From contig NC_009831.1 of NCBI RefSeq assembly GCF_000018025.1, positions 2,852,001 to 2,916,000 on the forward strand: a DNA stretch of 64,000 nucleotides, written 5' to 3'. This document shows positions 20,233-30,161 of the stretch, one piece after another. This stretch comes from Shewanella sediminis HAW-EB3 (GTDB lineage: Bacteria > Pseudomonadota > Gammaproteobacteria > Enterobacterales > Shewanellaceae). Position 1 is the stretch's first letter; each line of letters opens with the position of its first letter. The notes under the pieces were generated by a model. That model was not told where the DNA came from, ran no database searches, and saw nothing but the letters and a program-made list of their open reading frames with translations. The position numbers and the translations under genes were made by a program.

Positions 20233-21642
20233 ATGAGTTTTTCGCCGCAGCAGCAACTTGCTTTCAGGCATCTGAATTGGAAATACACCACCACAGAACT
20301 ATTCTCCCACCTCGCAGACAAGCCCTGGGCCATGCTGCTCGACTCGGCAGATGCTGCTCACCTGGATGCAAAATTTGACATCATAGTGTGCGATCCTATC
20401 GCGACGATTGTAACCGATGGCCAATCGAGCAGGGTGAATCATCTACAAGACGGCGAAATAGCAGATAGTCAAGTTCACAGTGGTGACCCCTTCACGCTTC
20501 TCAATGACACGATAAATCACTATTTCCCTCATCAATATCCAAGCCCCTTACCTTTTAGCGGAGGCGCTGTGGGCTGTTTCAGTTACGATTTGGGTCGCCA
20601 GATTGAACATCTCCCCCAAATAGCGGCCAGAGACATTTTACTGCCCGAAATGAATGTTGGCTTGTATCCCTGGGCATTAATTTTCGATCGCTTAAACGCG
20701 TGCTGGACTCTGGCTCATTACCATGGAGAGGCTCCACTTGAGTCGACTCTGGCACAACTTAATACCCTGCTCGAAGCTAAACCCAATTCGGTTACCGGTG
20801 ACTTCTCCTTAACCAGTCAATGGATTAATCAGATAACTAAATCACAATACATTGAAAAATTTGATAAAATCCAATCCTACCTCAATAGTGGTGATTGCTA
20901 TCAGATAAATCTGACTCAGCGTTTTACCGCAAGCTATCGAGGCGATGAATGGCGCGCATACCTCAAGCTGCGTGAGACAAACAGAGCCCCCTTTTCGGCA
21001 TTTATCCGATTAGATGATGCGGCAATACTCTCTATCTCACCTGAGCGATTTATTCAGCTTCGTGATGGTCAAGTGCAAACAAAGCCCATAAAAGGAACAC
21101 GGCCTCGATTTGAAAATGCAGAAGCAGACACCTCTTCTGCACTCGAACTCGCCGAATCAGAGAAAGATCGCGCCGAAAACTTAATGATTGTCGATCTACT
21201 ACGAAATGACATAGGCAAAGTTGCAAAAGCAGGCTCAGTCAAGGTTCCTCACCTTTTCCAAATTGACAGTTTTCCAGCCGTCCACCACTTAGTCAGTACG
21301 GTAACGGCCGAGTTACACAACAAATATCAAGCAACCGACCTGTTAAAAGCGGCTTTTCCCGGTGGCTCTATTACCGGTGCCCCAAAAATCCGTGCGATGC
21401 AGATCATAGAAGAGCTTGAACCCTCGAGGCGCAGCCTATATTGTGGGTCTATTGGCTATATCAGCCAAGATGGACAGATGGACACCAGTATTACTATTCG
21501 CACATTAGTCGCACAAGCCAATCACATACACTGCTGGGCCGGCGGCGGGATTGTCGCCGACTCCCAAGCTAATGATGAATATCAGGAAACCTTTGATAAG
21601 GTCAGTAAGATACTTCCTGTTCTTGAAAAGGTGGATTCTTAA
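20233..21642 (+). CDS. pabB: Aminodeoxychorismate synthase component I
   Basis: It converts chorismate and ammonia (from the PabA glutaminase) to 4-amino-4-deoxychorismate in folate synthesis. The protein has 469 residues with a chorismate-utilising domain in the C-terminal half. The signature PIKGTRPR, with the active-site Lys that separates PabB from the PIAGT of anthranilate synthases, is present, as are IVDLLRNDIGKV, GGSITGAPK and the C-terminal GGGIVADS. The ATG follows AAGG. The Nudix gene lies 53 bases downstream. Confidence 0.94.
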   Translation: MSFSPQQQLAFRHLNWKYTTTELFSHLADKPWAMLLDSADAAHLDAKFDIIVCDPIATIVTDGQSSRVNHLQDGEIADSQVHSGDPFTLLNDTINHYFPHQYPSPLPFSGGAVGCFSYDLGRQIEHLPQIAARDILLPEMNVGLYPWALIFDRLNACWTLAHYHGEAPLESTLAQLNTLLEAKPNSVTGDFSLTSQWINQITKSQYIEKFDKIQSYLNSGDCYQINLTQRFTASYRGDEWRAYLKLRETNRAPFSAFIRLDDAAILSISPERFIQLRDGQVQTKPIKGTRPRFENAEADTSSALELAESEKDRAENLMIVDLLRNDIGKVAKAGSVKVPHLFQIDSFPAVHHLVSTVTAELHNKYQATDLLKAAFPGGSITGAPKIRAMQIIEELEPSRRSLYCGSIGYISQDGQMDTSITIRTLVAQANHIHCWAGGGIVADSQANDEYQETFDKVSKILPVLEKVDS

Positions 21643-21695
21643 AATTGTATGAGCAAAAAGCTGATATTAACTAAACGATAAACTTCGGGGGGCGT

Positions 21696-22265
21696 ATGAA
21701 CTTAATAGAGTTGAGGATAAGGTATAACCTTCAACCTCTTACCGCTCTCAAGAGTCCCCTCATCTCCAGTAAACTACAGCCTGCAGCCGTGCTTATCGCT
21801 TTCACTCAGGTCAAGAATGAAACTCACCTCATTCTGACTCAAAGACCCAGCCATCTCAGGCATCACCCTGGCCAAATCAGTTTTCCCGGCGGTAAAGTAG
21901 AAAATAGTGATAGCAGCCACATTGCCACAGCCTTAAGAGAAGCCGAGGAGGAGATTGCACTGCCGATATCAAATGTAGAAGTACTGGGACAATATCCTAA
22001 ATATAAGACGTTTACAGGCTTTGAGATCACACCTGTCTTTGGCATCGTAAAAAATGATTTTGACCCCATACTCGACCCGGATGAAGTTGCTGATTACTTT
22101 ACGATTCCTTTGAAATTTCTATTAAACACAGCCAACAGGCAAGAATACCTCTACCGCCGTCACGGCATCGAATACCCGGTTTACTTTATCCCCTATAAGC
22201 AGCATGTTATCTGGGGCGCAACGGCGGCAATTATCGAGCACTTATGTAAGCAGCTGAGTCAATAA
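21696..22265 (+). CDS. nudL: Nudix hydrolase, CoA pyrophosphatase (NudL/YeaB type)
   Basis: This 189-residue Nudix enzyme probably cleaves CoA and acyl-CoA to phosphopantetheine and 3',5'-ADP. The UPF0035-type block HPGQISFPGGKVE precedes the Nudix box, which reads GGKVEN, then AL-REAEEEI with the catalytic REXXEE residues. GGGGGG lies just before the ATG. It follows pabB and is probably co-transcribed with it. Confidence 0.92.
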   Translation: MNLIELRIRYNLQPLTALKSPLISSKLQPAAVLIAFTQVKNETHLILTQRPSHLRHHPGQISFPGGKVENSDSSHIATALREAEEEIALPISNVEVLGQYPKYKTFTGFEITPVFGIVKNDFDPILDPDEVADYFTIPLKFLLNTANRQEYLYRRHGIEYPVYFIPYKQHVIWGATAAIIEHLCKQLSQ

Positions 22266-22392
22266 CAGCTCTAATCATGGCTTCCCCTGAACCGCATTAA
22301 TAAGTTTGATATTGAAGGGACTGGGAGAGTTATCCAAGGCTGGTAAACTAAGCCGCCAAGCCGGAAAACAGAGAGAGTGGGTTCCTCTTAAC

Positions 22393-22728
22393 TCAAACGA
22401 AGAAGCGCAGATACAACCCCGCCGCAACAGAGCTGAGCAGAAGCAAGGGAATATTAAACCAATATCCCATTCTGCTATGGTGAGCGGTGTAATAATTAAA
22501 AATCATGCTGATAAAACTGATCGCAGCACATACCCAGATGACATATTCGAGTTGAACCGTCTGAGTAGGATCCCAATCGAAGCGAACTGATGCTCCCTTA
22601 CTGAGAAAATAGCCTATGGCGCGATCTGGCCTGGCCTTATCGAACAGCAAGAGTGCATATACCGCCAATGACCAGCCCATAATGGAAAGAGAAGCCAGCA
22701 AAAACTGAAATATTTTAACTTTTTTCAA
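22393..22728 (-). CDS. Small hypothetical inner-membrane protein, TTG start
   Basis: This is a 111-residue protein with about three or four membrane segments (near 8-30, 60-80 and 88-110). No family was recognised. The frame opens with TTG, preceded by an excellent AGGAGA at six bases, and no ATG lies nearby; this supports a real gene against the overlapping plus-strand frame. The intervening loop contains DKARPDRAIGYFLSKG. It sits alone between the Nudix gene and asnS. Confidence 0.65.
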   Translation of the reverse strand: MKKVKIFQFLLASLSIMGWSLAVYALLLFDKARPDRAIGYFLSKGASVRFDWDPTQTVQLEYVIWVCAAISFISMIFNYYTAHHSRMGYWFNIPLLLLSSVAAGLYLRFFV

Positions 22729-22992
22729 TTAGTCTCTCCTGTCAGCCACCAGATACTCTTTAAATATAACATTTTTTAAGCAACATCCAAGGATACTCCC
22801 TTGTTTCAACCTGCTTTTTGCAGTAAAAATTCTGTTCATCGGGGATAAAATTCGAACATATGCAAAAGAATCACAGTTTATTTAACTTCTATAGCGTGAT
22901 TATCCCCTTTTTAACTTGAGAAAAGCCGTCAGCAGGGTAATATGAACGTCCAAATTTTTTTATAAAACGTTTCGTTGGAGAACTAAGCAACA

Positions 22993-24393
22993 ATGAGCAT
23001 TACATCTGTCGCTTCTGTATTTAAAGGTGAATTTGCGATCGGTTCGCAAGTTACTGTTCGCGGTTGGGTAAGATCTCGCCGAGATTCCAAGGCCGGCATC
23101 TCTTTTCTTGCCGTTTATGATGGTTCCTGCTTTGACCCTATTCAGGGTGTAGTGCCAAATAGCTTAGAAAATTATAATGACGAAATCTTAAAACTAACAG
23201 CAGGTTGTTCTGTAGTTATGACCGGTGAAGTCGTTGACTCTCCTGGTAAAGGTCAAGCGTTTGAGCTACAAGTGTCTAGTGTTGAAGTTGCTGGTTGGGT
23301 TGAAGATCCAGATACATACCCTATGGCAGCTAAACGTCACTCTATCGAGCACTTGAGAGAGTTGGCTCATCTGCGCCCACGAACCAACATTATTGGTGCA
23401 GTAGCGCGAGTACGTAACAGCCTATCTCAGGCTATTCATCGCTTCTATCATGAACAGGGCTTCATCTGGGTCTCGACACCGCTTATTACTGCGTCAGACG
23501 CTGAAGGTGCCGGAGAGATGTTCCGTGTTTCGACTCTCGATATGGAAAATCTCCCACGTAACGACGAAGGTAAAGTCGATTACAGCGAAGACTTCTTCGG
23601 TAAAGAGTCTTTCTTGACCGTTTCAGGTCAGTTAAACGCAGAAACCTACGCGAGTGCACTGTCTAAGGTTTATACTTTTGGCCCCACTTTCCGCGCAGAG
23701 AACTCAAACACCAGTCGTCACTTAGCTGAATTCTGGATGGTTGAGCCTGAGGTTGCATTTGCCGATCTCGATGATGTCGCGGGTCTTGCCGAGCAGATGC
23801 TGAAATTCTGTTTCAAAGCCGTACTGGAAGAGCGCCGTGATGACCTTGAATTTTTCGCCCAGCGCGTCGATAAAACAGTTATCGATCGTCTCGAGTCATT
23901 TGTAAGCAGTGATTTTGCTCAAGTCGACTATACCGATGCGGTAGAGATCCTTAAGAGTTGTGGTAAGAAGTTTGAATATCCCGTTGAGTGGGGAATCGAT
24001 CTTCAATCCGAGCACGAGAGATACTTGGCTGAAGAGCATTTCAAGGCTCCGGTTGTTGTTAAAAACTATCCAAAAGACATCAAGGCATTCTACATGCGCC
24101 TCAATGATGATGGTAAAACCGTTGCCGCGATGGATGTACTCGCACCAGGCATTGGTGAGATCATCGGTGGAGCACAGCGTGAAGAACGTCTGGATGTACT
24201 TGATGCACGTCTCGAAGAGATGAACCTGAGTAAGGAAGACTACTGGTGGTACCGTGATATGCGCCGCTACGGTACCGTCCCGCATTCAGGTTTCGGTCTT
24301 GGTTTTGAGCGTCTGGTTTCATATGTTACAGGTGTTTCTAACATCCGTGACGTGATCCCATTCCCTCGTGCACCAAAATCGGCAAGCTTCTAA
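22993..24393 (+). CDS. asnS: Asparaginyl-tRNA synthetase
   Basis: This class II aminoacyl-tRNA synthetase charges tRNA-Asn. The 466-residue length matches E. coli AsnS (466). An N-terminal OB-fold anticodon-binding domain (about 15-100, with [17 protein letters not shown]) is followed by the catalytic core with motif 1 around [10 protein letters not shown], motif 2 [12 protein letters not shown] and motif 3 [15 protein letters not shown]-like GGAG lies 12 bases before the ATG. It marks the left boundary of the pilus block and ends in a strong terminator. Confidence 0.97.
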   Translation: MSITSVASVFKGEFAIGSQVTVRGWVRSRRDSKAGISFLAVYDGSCFDPIQGVVPNSLENYNDEILKLTAGCSVVMTGEVVDSPGKGQAFELQVSSVEVAGWVEDPDTYPMAAKRHSIEHLRELAHLRPRTNIIGAVARVRNSLSQAIHRFYHEQGFIWVSTPLITASDAEGAGEMFRVSTLDMENLPRNDEGKVDYSEDFFGKESFLTVSGQLNAETYASALSKVYTFGPTFRAENSNTSRHLAEFWMVEPEVAFADLDDVAGLAEQMLKFCFKAVLEERRDDLEFFAQRVDKTVIDRLESFVSSDFAQVDYTDAVEILKSCGKKFEYPVEWGIDLQSEHERYLAEEHFKAPVVVKNYPKDIKAFYMRLNDDGKTVAAMDVLAPGIGEIIGGAQREERLDVLDARLEEMNLSKEDYWWYRDMRRYGTVPHSGFGLGFERLVSYVTGVSNIRDVIPFPRAPKSASF

Positions 24394-24421
24394 GCGATTA
24401 ACCAAAGTTAGCCAAACAATG

Positions 24422-24448
24422 AAAAAACGCCCAAATGGGCGTTTTTTT
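24422..24448. terminator. Bidirectional terminator between asnS and tadD
   Basis: A 12-base-pair stem AAAAAACGCCCA / TGGGCGTTTTTT with a two-base loop has A-runs on the left and T-runs on the right. It can end both asnS (plus) and the Tad operon (minus). Confidence 0.9.
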
Positions 24449-24474
24449 TATATCTGATGTTTAACAGTTTAAAA

Positions 24475-25509
24475 CTAATTCCTTCTTTGCGTATCTAATT
24501 CCATCGATGCTCTTTTTAGATTCTTTTGAGCCTGCTCAAAGTAGCTGGGAGAGCTATCAATGGCTCTCTGAAACAATTCAACGGCCTGTTCATACTCCCC
24601 TTCTAACATGAGGAAATACCCCAGATCATTCAAGGCATCGGCGGGCTCCATGGTATGCTCGAACGTCGATAATGCTCTGGCATACAAGCCCTTTCTGACA
24701 TAAACAAGCCCTAGATTTGTCCAGCCACGTTCAAAATTTGGATCTTCCTTAATCGCCTTCTTAAGGTATTTTTCCGCAAGGGCTATATTTCCACCGAGAT
24801 AGTGTGAGTATCCCAGATTGGTGATAATCAAAGCAGAGTGAGGTTCTTTGCGCAATGCCAGTAAATAGTAATGACGGGCTTCTTCGTGCCGATTTTCCAG
24901 GTCATAGAGAATAGCCAGCGCATTATAAATTCGTATCGGAGATTGTAGGTCCAGAAGGTACATCCCCTCCTCTGTAACCTCTTTACCGGTAACAGTGAGT
25001 CTGGATTGGTCTAAACTCACCGCTTTTTCCAGATGAATTTTTGCCTGTTCATGCTGACGTTTATCCATGTTAATCAAGCCAAGCCCAGCATGAGACATAA
25101 GCATCTCAGGATCTATGGTCAAGGATTCGTTATAGGTGAGATAGGCAAGTTGAATGTTACCCTTGATGCTGTGAATTCTTGCAATATTATATAGAGTCAG
25201 TGCGTTGTCAGCTTTAAAATCGAGCGCCTGTACATAGAGGTATAATGCCTGATCCAGATTCCCCTTCTCCTCCTCTTTTTTTGCACGCACTAAAGCATCG
25301 GCCTCATCTTTGGGAGGATTTGCCGCAGTAACAGACCCCATAGAGCTGCCATCATAAAGATCTTGCCGAGTCGGTGGTGTCACCTCTAAATTGAGCAACT
25401 CCTCATCTGTTTTTGTCGCACTGCAGGCCACAAGTAGTTGGAGTGATAGTGCTATCAACACTGTAACTGCATATCTCTTACTACTGATAAATCGATTCAA
25501 ACCTTTCAT
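24475..25509 (-). CDS. tadD: TadD-like TPR lipoprotein
   Basis: This 344-residue TPR protein is the last gene of the Tad operon and should help assemble or localise the RcpA secretin. The signal sequence ends in the lipobox LLVACSA, so it is lipid-anchored. From about residue 75 it carries tandem TPR units, with repeats such as ALTLYNIARIHSIKGNIQLA, AGLGLINMDKRQHEQA and NLGYSHYLGGNIALAEKYL. TAGGGAG precedes the ATG. It lies 43 bases after tadC. Confidence 0.87.
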   Translation of the reverse strand: MKGLNRFISSKRYAVTVLIALSLQLLVACSATKTDEELLNLEVTPPTRQDLYDGSSMGSVTAANPPKDEADALVRAKKEEEKGNLDQALYLYVQALDFKADNALTLYNIARIHSIKGNIQLAYLTYNESLTIDPEMLMSHAGLGLINMDKRQHEQAKIHLEKAVSLDQSRLTVTGKEVTEEGMYLLDLQSPIRIYNALAILYDLENRHEEARHYYLLALRKEPHSALIITNLGYSHYLGGNIALAEKYLKKAIKEDPNFERGWTNLGLVYVRKGLYARALSTFEHTMEPADALNDLGYFLMLEGEYEQAVELFQRAIDSSPSYFEQAQKNLKRASMELDTQRRN

Positions 25510-25552
25510 TAGCGCTCCCTAAGATTATTATCTCCATCGACATCAGTTTTAC

Positions 25553-26518
25553 CTAAAATGCCTGGCCCCATACTTTCATCACCTTGAGCACCGCCGGCCC
25601 AATGGCAACAATGAAAAACGAAGGCCAGATACATAACATCATAGGAAAGATCATTTTTACTGCCAATTTTGCCGCTTGCTCCTCGGCTTCCTGAAGTCGC
25701 TTATTTCGGTACTCATCTGAAAATACGCGTAATGTTTCCGCAATACCGGTACCAAGACGTATGCTTTGAGAAATAGCAGAGTTAAGCCCCTTTATATCTT
25801 CCAACCCCGTTCGATCGGTAAACTCATTAAGCGCCACCTTAACGGTTAAACCGGCTCTGACTTTACTGCATACCAGATCAAGCTCACTGGCCAAGGTTGG
25901 ATGACTCAATGCAAGCTCCCGGGCCACACGCTGCATTGCAGCCATCAAGCCTAAACCGGCTTCGCAACACACAACCAACAGATCCAACGCATCAGGAAAA
26001 CCCGTTCTCAGCATCCTCATGCGCCTACTCGCTATTTTCTGTAGCACCAGAGAGGGTAACAGGAAAGCACCGCCGACAAGCAGGGCAACAATATACACAC
26101 TCATCATTGTTGATAAATCCGGATATAAGCTTAAGACTAAAACCGACGAGCCCGCACCGATGAGAAGTAAGATTATTCTTATCGAGCTGAAAATTGCCAT
26201 TGCATTTTCTGAATGTAAACCAGCATGGATAAGCAACCTACGAGTCTCGTCATTAGACATATTGAGAGGTGACTTTTCAACCATGCTACCTATACCATGC
26301 TCAAGCGTGGCATTGACATCCGTTTGTACGGTTTTTATCTGCTCTTCTTTGTTTAAACTTTTTAACCTCTGCCTTAAAGGCGAATAGATACCGCTAATCA
26401 AGAAGGCGAGTGACAATGCAAACATAACCCCTGCGATTCCAGCTACAGCAAATATCGCCCATTTTATTTGTTCAGGGTCATCGAAGAGAGAACCAAACAA
26501 TCCAATTAAATAGTCCAT
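25553..26518 (-). CDS. tadC: TadC inner-membrane platform protein
   Basis: This 321-residue protein has the type II secretion GspF-like domain in its C-terminal half (FPDALDLLVVCCEAGLGL, LNSAISQSIRLGTGIAETLR) and hydrophobic segments at the N-terminus, near 115-160 and at the C-terminus. With TadB it is thought to form the inner-membrane platform that the TadA ATPase drives. It starts two bases after the tadB stop. Confidence 0.92.
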   Translation of the reverse strand: MDYLIGLFGSLFDDPEQIKWAIFAVAGIAGVMFALSLAFLISGIYSPLRQRLKSLNKEEQIKTVQTDVNATLEHGIGSMVEKSPLNMSNDETRRLLIHAGLHSENAMAIFSSIRIILLLIGAGSSVLVLSLYPDLSTMMSVYIVALLVGGAFLLPSLVLQKIASRRMRMLRTGFPDALDLLVVCCEAGLGLMAAMQRVARELALSHPTLASELDLVCSKVRAGLTVKVALNEFTDRTGLEDIKGLNSAISQSIRLGTGIAETLRVFSDEYRNKRLQEAEEQAAKLAVKMIFPMMLCIWPSFFIVAIGPAVLKVMKVWGQAF

Positions 26519-26520
26519 AA

Positions 26521-27498
26521 TTACATATCTATTCTGATTATTTTGCTAATCCACCAGCCACCGATAGTCATACCAATAGCCCCCCACATCAATAACTTTT
26601 TCCCACCTTCAGTTCCCGTTAATTCGCCAACATAGGAGGGTGTTTGAAGATAAATCACAGCAAACAGAACAAAAGGCAGCAAAATCAAAATCCAGGCAGA
26701 CAGCCTTCCCTCCGCCGACAAAGTTTTAACCCTACGTCTGAAAGTGAATCTTTCTCTTATCACTCTCGACAAACTTTCAATATTTTCAGCCAGATTTCCG
26801 CCCGTTTCCTTTTGCACCATAACGGCGCTGGCAAAAGCCATGGCTGAGATACTAGGCACTCGCTCAATAAACCCAAGCAGCGCACGTTTTACATCTTTAG
26901 TATAATTAATATTAGCAAACATCAATTTGAACTCTTTCGCTATGGGTCCCTCCAACTCCTCTGTTGCAAGCTTAATCGCATCGGAGAAGGAGTATCCGGC
27001 CTGCAGTGCTCTTCGAACGACATCTAAGGCATCGGGAAAGCTGGCCTCGATGGCATCCATACGTTTATTTGTATCCCGGGAAAGTTTGATATGAAACAGC
27101 ATAAGAGTCACTGCCATTACGAATACCGTAATGATGGGCTCACGGGTAAATTGCCAGGTTAATAGCCCTGTTATAATGGACGTGACTAGAGCAAGCAGGA
27201 AGAAATGATGGCCCATCATCTTATAATCAGCAAGTTCCAGGCGATAGCTTAAATTTTCGATGAATTCGATTTTTTCCAATGCTCTCCCGAATCGATTCAA
27301 CTTTTGCAGCTTACTTTTTCTAAGTAAAGAGGTCTCAAATTCCGAGTCATCTGAATTTTTAGACAATTGTTTCAGACGCTTTCTCACTAAGGCCGTATTA
27401 GCTCTTTGTGGGCTATAAACGGGTAAAAATAGTGCTTGTGACAGCAAGATCACAGCCAGAAAAATCAAGCCCAGAAATATTATTTCATTTGAAGGCAT
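26521..27498 (-). CDS. tadB: TadB inner-membrane platform protein
   Basis: This 325-residue GspF-domain membrane protein pairs with TadC. The signature block is FPDALDVVRRALQAGYSFSD in the middle, then ASAVMVQKETGGNLAENIE, with membrane segments near 5-25, 90-130 and 270-320. The ATG at 27498 has GAGG at eight bases; an adjacent GTG at 27501 is the alternative. It follows tadA by about ten bases. Confidence 0.92.
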   Translation of the reverse strand: MPSNEIIFLGLIFLAVILLSQALFLPVYSPQRANTALVRKRLKQLSKNSDDSEFETSLLRKSKLQKLNRFGRALEKIEFIENLSYRLELADYKMMGHHFFLLALVTSIITGLLTWQFTREPIITVFVMAVTLMLFHIKLSRDTNKRMDAIEASFPDALDVVRRALQAGYSFSDAIKLATEELEGPIAKEFKLMFANINYTKDVKRALLGFIERVPSISAMAFASAVMVQKETGGNLAENIESLSRVIRERFTFRRRVKTLSAEGRLSAWILILLPFVLFAVIYLQTPSYVGELTGTEGGKKLLMWGAIGMTIGGWWISKIIRIDM

Positions 27499-27509
27499 CA
27501 CTAGTTCCT

Positions 27510-28835
27510 CTAAAAGTCAGCAAATGGATCACCAGAGTTAAACAACTCAAAAGGCAGATCGATACCATGTTGTTTAAGCTTGTTGTGAAATCCCGGGATC
27601 ACGCCAGTAGAATTGAATTTACCGATAATATCGCCATTCTGATCTCGCCCCTCACGAACAAAACGAAATATCTCAGACATAGTAATGACCTCTCCTTCCA
27701 TGCCGTTGATCTCCTGGATACTGGTAACGCGGCGGGTGCCATCTTCGAGACGCTCCAGTTGAACAACCAGATTGATGGCGGAAGCAATTTGCGTTCTTAT
27801 GTTACTGACTGGCATGTCAAAACCGGCCATACATACCATATACTCCAGTCGACCTAATGCATCTCTCGGGCTATTGGCGTGCAATGTTGTTAGTGAACCT
27901 TCGTGACCGGTGTTCATCGCGGTTAGCATATCCAATGCTTCTCCGCCACGAACCTCACCAATAACAATCCGGTCAGGCCTCATACGTAAACAATTCTTCA
28001 CCAGATCTCTTTGGGTGATTTCACCACGTCCTTCAATATTTGCAGGGCGTGTTTCCAGTCGAACGGTATGGGGTTGTTGCAGCTGTAACTCCGCAGAATC
28101 TTCGATGGTAACGATTCGCTCGTCTCTAGGAATATACCCGGATAGCATATTCAGCAGCGTGGTTTTACCGCTACCCGTACCTCCGGAGACCAAAATATTC
28201 AGCTTCCCTTTAACAGCGGCTTTTAATAACTCATTCATCTCCGGTGTTATCGAACCAATATTGATGAGCTGTTCGGCATTGAGTTTGTCCACCGAAAACC
28301 TTCTGATGGATAAGGCGGGACCATCGAGTGCCAATGGGGGAATAATGGCATTCACACGCGAACCATCTTCAAGACGAGCATCAACCATAGGAGATGATTC
28401 ATCTATACGTCGTCCGACACTCGATACAATCCGATCTATGATATTGAGCAAGTGAGCGTTGCTGTGAAATTTTATCGATACCTGTTCGAGTTTCCCTCGA
28501 CGCTCCACATATATCCTATCGAAGGAGTTCACTAAGATATCCGAAATGGTCGGGTCAGCAAGAAGCGTCTCCAGAGGGCCTAAACCTAAGACTTCATCTA
28601 TGATAAGTTTAATTAAATGCTGTCTGGAAGTTAGATTAATGGGCAGATGCAGTTCACTAATGAGCTTTTCACAAATCTCATTAATTTGTCCTCTGGCCTG
28701 CTCTTTTGAGATCGTTTCTATCAAAGAAAGATCCATCACATTCAATAGTTTGTTGTAAACCTGTTCTTTGATCTGTAGCTCTTCTATTGAAAGCGGTTTA
28801 AAGCTTGTCATCCCTTGTTGACTCAGGACTGTCAT
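27510..28835 (-). CDS. tadA: TadA/CpaF pilus-assembly ATPase
   Basis: This 441-residue cytoplasmic secretion ATPase powers Flp pilus extension. The Walker A is GGTGSGKTT at 218-226, the Asp box and Walker B are around RMRPDRIVIGEVRGGEALDM, and the His box is TGHEGSLTTLHANS. An N-terminal all-helical region (about 15-90) precedes the catalytic core, as in CpaF proteins. It starts two bases after the tadZ stop, so translation is probably coupled. Confidence 0.96.
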   Translation of the reverse strand: MTVLSQQGMTSFKPLSIEELQIKEQVYNKLLNVMDLSLIETISKEQARGQINEICEKLISELHLPINLTSRQHLIKLIIDEVLGLGPLETLLADPTISDILVNSFDRIYVERRGKLEQVSIKFHSNAHLLNIIDRIVSSVGRRIDESSPMVDARLEDGSRVNAIIPPLALDGPALSIRRFSVDKLNAEQLINIGSITPEMNELLKAAVKGKLNILVSGGTGSGKTTLLNMLSGYIPRDERIVTIEDSAELQLQQPHTVRLETRPANIEGRGEITQRDLVKNCLRMRPDRIVIGEVRGGEALDMLTAMNTGHEGSLTTLHANSPRDALGRLEYMVCMAGFDMPVSNIRTQIASAINLVVQLERLEDGTRRVTSIQEINGMEGEVITMSEIFRFVREGRDQNGDIIGKFNSTGVIPGFHNKLKQHGIDLPFELFNSGDPFADF

Positions 28836-28837
28836 AA

Positions 28838-30094
28838 TTATTTACCTAATAGTCGGTTCCAAAATCCTTTTGAATTTTTATCACCATTACTCGACTTCGG
28901 AAAAAAGTGCTCAGTTACCAAATTCAGATCTGTCAACATCTGTTCTCTTTTCGCCACATCGGTTATGGGCGTTCCAAGATCTATACACTGACTGGCGAGC
29001 TTGAAATCATTTGCCACGACAAATAGTGATTTAATGCCAGTTGTCTCTTGTATATCTTTTAGGTTTATCCCTGAATTTGTCTTTTGATAACGATTAACCA
29101 GCAGATGTATTCGGTTACTATCGATCCCCATAAAATTAATTAATTGATTAACGACTGCCTTTGTTTCTCGAATACTCATCACATTCTGCTGTATCACCAA
29201 TAAAATATCGGCGTTAGTCAGAATATCTGCATTCCATACCTCCGGGCCACGAGAGAGATCGACGATGACCTGATCATAGTATTGCCGACATTTCAAAAGA
29301 AGCTCATTGGTATTACGTAGTTCGATATGCTCAGTTGCATTCAACACTGCAAACGGTTTAGCAGCTAATAGATGCAGATGTCCTTTGTTGGTCATAGTTC
29401 CTTTAAGAGCTACTTCATCCAAGGACTCCAGCTCTTGTATTGCTTCGGTAATAAAATAGGTAGGTTCTAACCCCAGCATATGGGCTAATGTGCCTTGTAG
29501 TAGATCCGTATCGAGTAAAGCCACTTCTCCCTCTTCTCTCGCTGAGGCGACTACGGCCATACTCGTTGCGATAAAGCTTGCTCCAGAGCCACCTTTCCCA
29601 TTCATCACTGCTACGACGGGCGCCAAATCGGCTTTTTCAGCCAATTTTATTGCGATCTTTTCTAAAGCCGGTAGCAGATCAACTTCAGGTTCATCGAGTG
29701 GAATAAAATCACTGACCCCCTGTTGGAAGGCTAAGCGAAGGACACTCTGCGGCGTATCATGACCGAGCAAAATAATATCGACCTCATAAGCAGCGGCTGC
29801 TTTCAATGCATGAACGGCGCTCGGCTCATCGTTTGGCAACACGAGAAGAATAAGGTTAAAGGGTCTGGCAGTGGACGATCTGGCTGCAAATGGATTGAGA
29901 GAATGAACAGACTCCCATGAGAGATTCAGGCAGGTCTCGAGACTAACCTCTATCTCACTAACATTATCGCCTTGAGTGTTAATCAGTAACACATGTACCG
30001 GATAAGGCAATATATTATTCGAAACCGTACTGGCAGGCGAACTAGTCTCCTTATTTTCATCATTAGACACTAGCAGCTCCAGTGGCTTATCCAT
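28838..30094 (-). CDS. tadZ: TadZ/CpaE localisation ATPase
   Basis: This 418-residue protein has an N-terminal receiver-like region (about 33-140, including LILLVLPNDEPSAV) without an obvious phospho-accepting Asp pocket, and a ParA/MinD-type ATPase domain from about 158. The P-loop NGKGGSGASF (G166-S173) is the deviant Walker A. TadZ proteins mark the pole or site where the Tad machine is built. A TAAAAGGATGATT-type leader supports the ATG. A 67-base gap separates it from the TadE-like gene upstream. Confidence 0.9.
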   Translation of the reverse strand: MDKPLELLVSNDENKETSSPASTVSNNILPYPVHVLLINTQGDNVSEIEVSLETCLNLSWESVHSLNPFAARSSTARPFNLILLVLPNDEPSAVHALKAAAAYEVDIILLGHDTPQSVLRLAFQQGVSDFIPLDEPEVDLLPALEKIAIKLAEKADLAPVVAVMNGKGGSGASFIATSMAVVASAREEGEVALLDTDLLQGTLAHMLGLEPTYFITEAIQELESLDEVALKGTMTNKGHLHLLAAKPFAVLNATEHIELRNTNELLLKCRQYYDQVIVDLSRGPEVWNADILTNADILLVIQQNVMSIRETKAVVNQLINFMGIDSNRIHLLVNRYQKTNSGINLKDIQETTGIKSLFVVANDFKLASQCIDLGTPITDVAKREQMLTDLNLVTEHFFPKSSNGDKNSKGFWNRLLGK

Positions 30095-30161
30095 TTAATC
30101 ATCCTTCTCAGATAAAAAGTCCTTATATTTACTATAGTAAGCTTTTTCTAAAGTCGATGAT

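Noticed and set aside
22306..22590. Plus-strand open frame of 94 codons
   Set aside because: It lies opposite a minus-strand frame with a good ribosome binding site and membrane-protein character, is rich in polar residues, and has no recognisable family.
27910..28455. 181-codon plus-strand open frame inside tadA
   Set aside because: It is a shadow of the strongly supported tadA frame and shows no domain or ribosome binding site.
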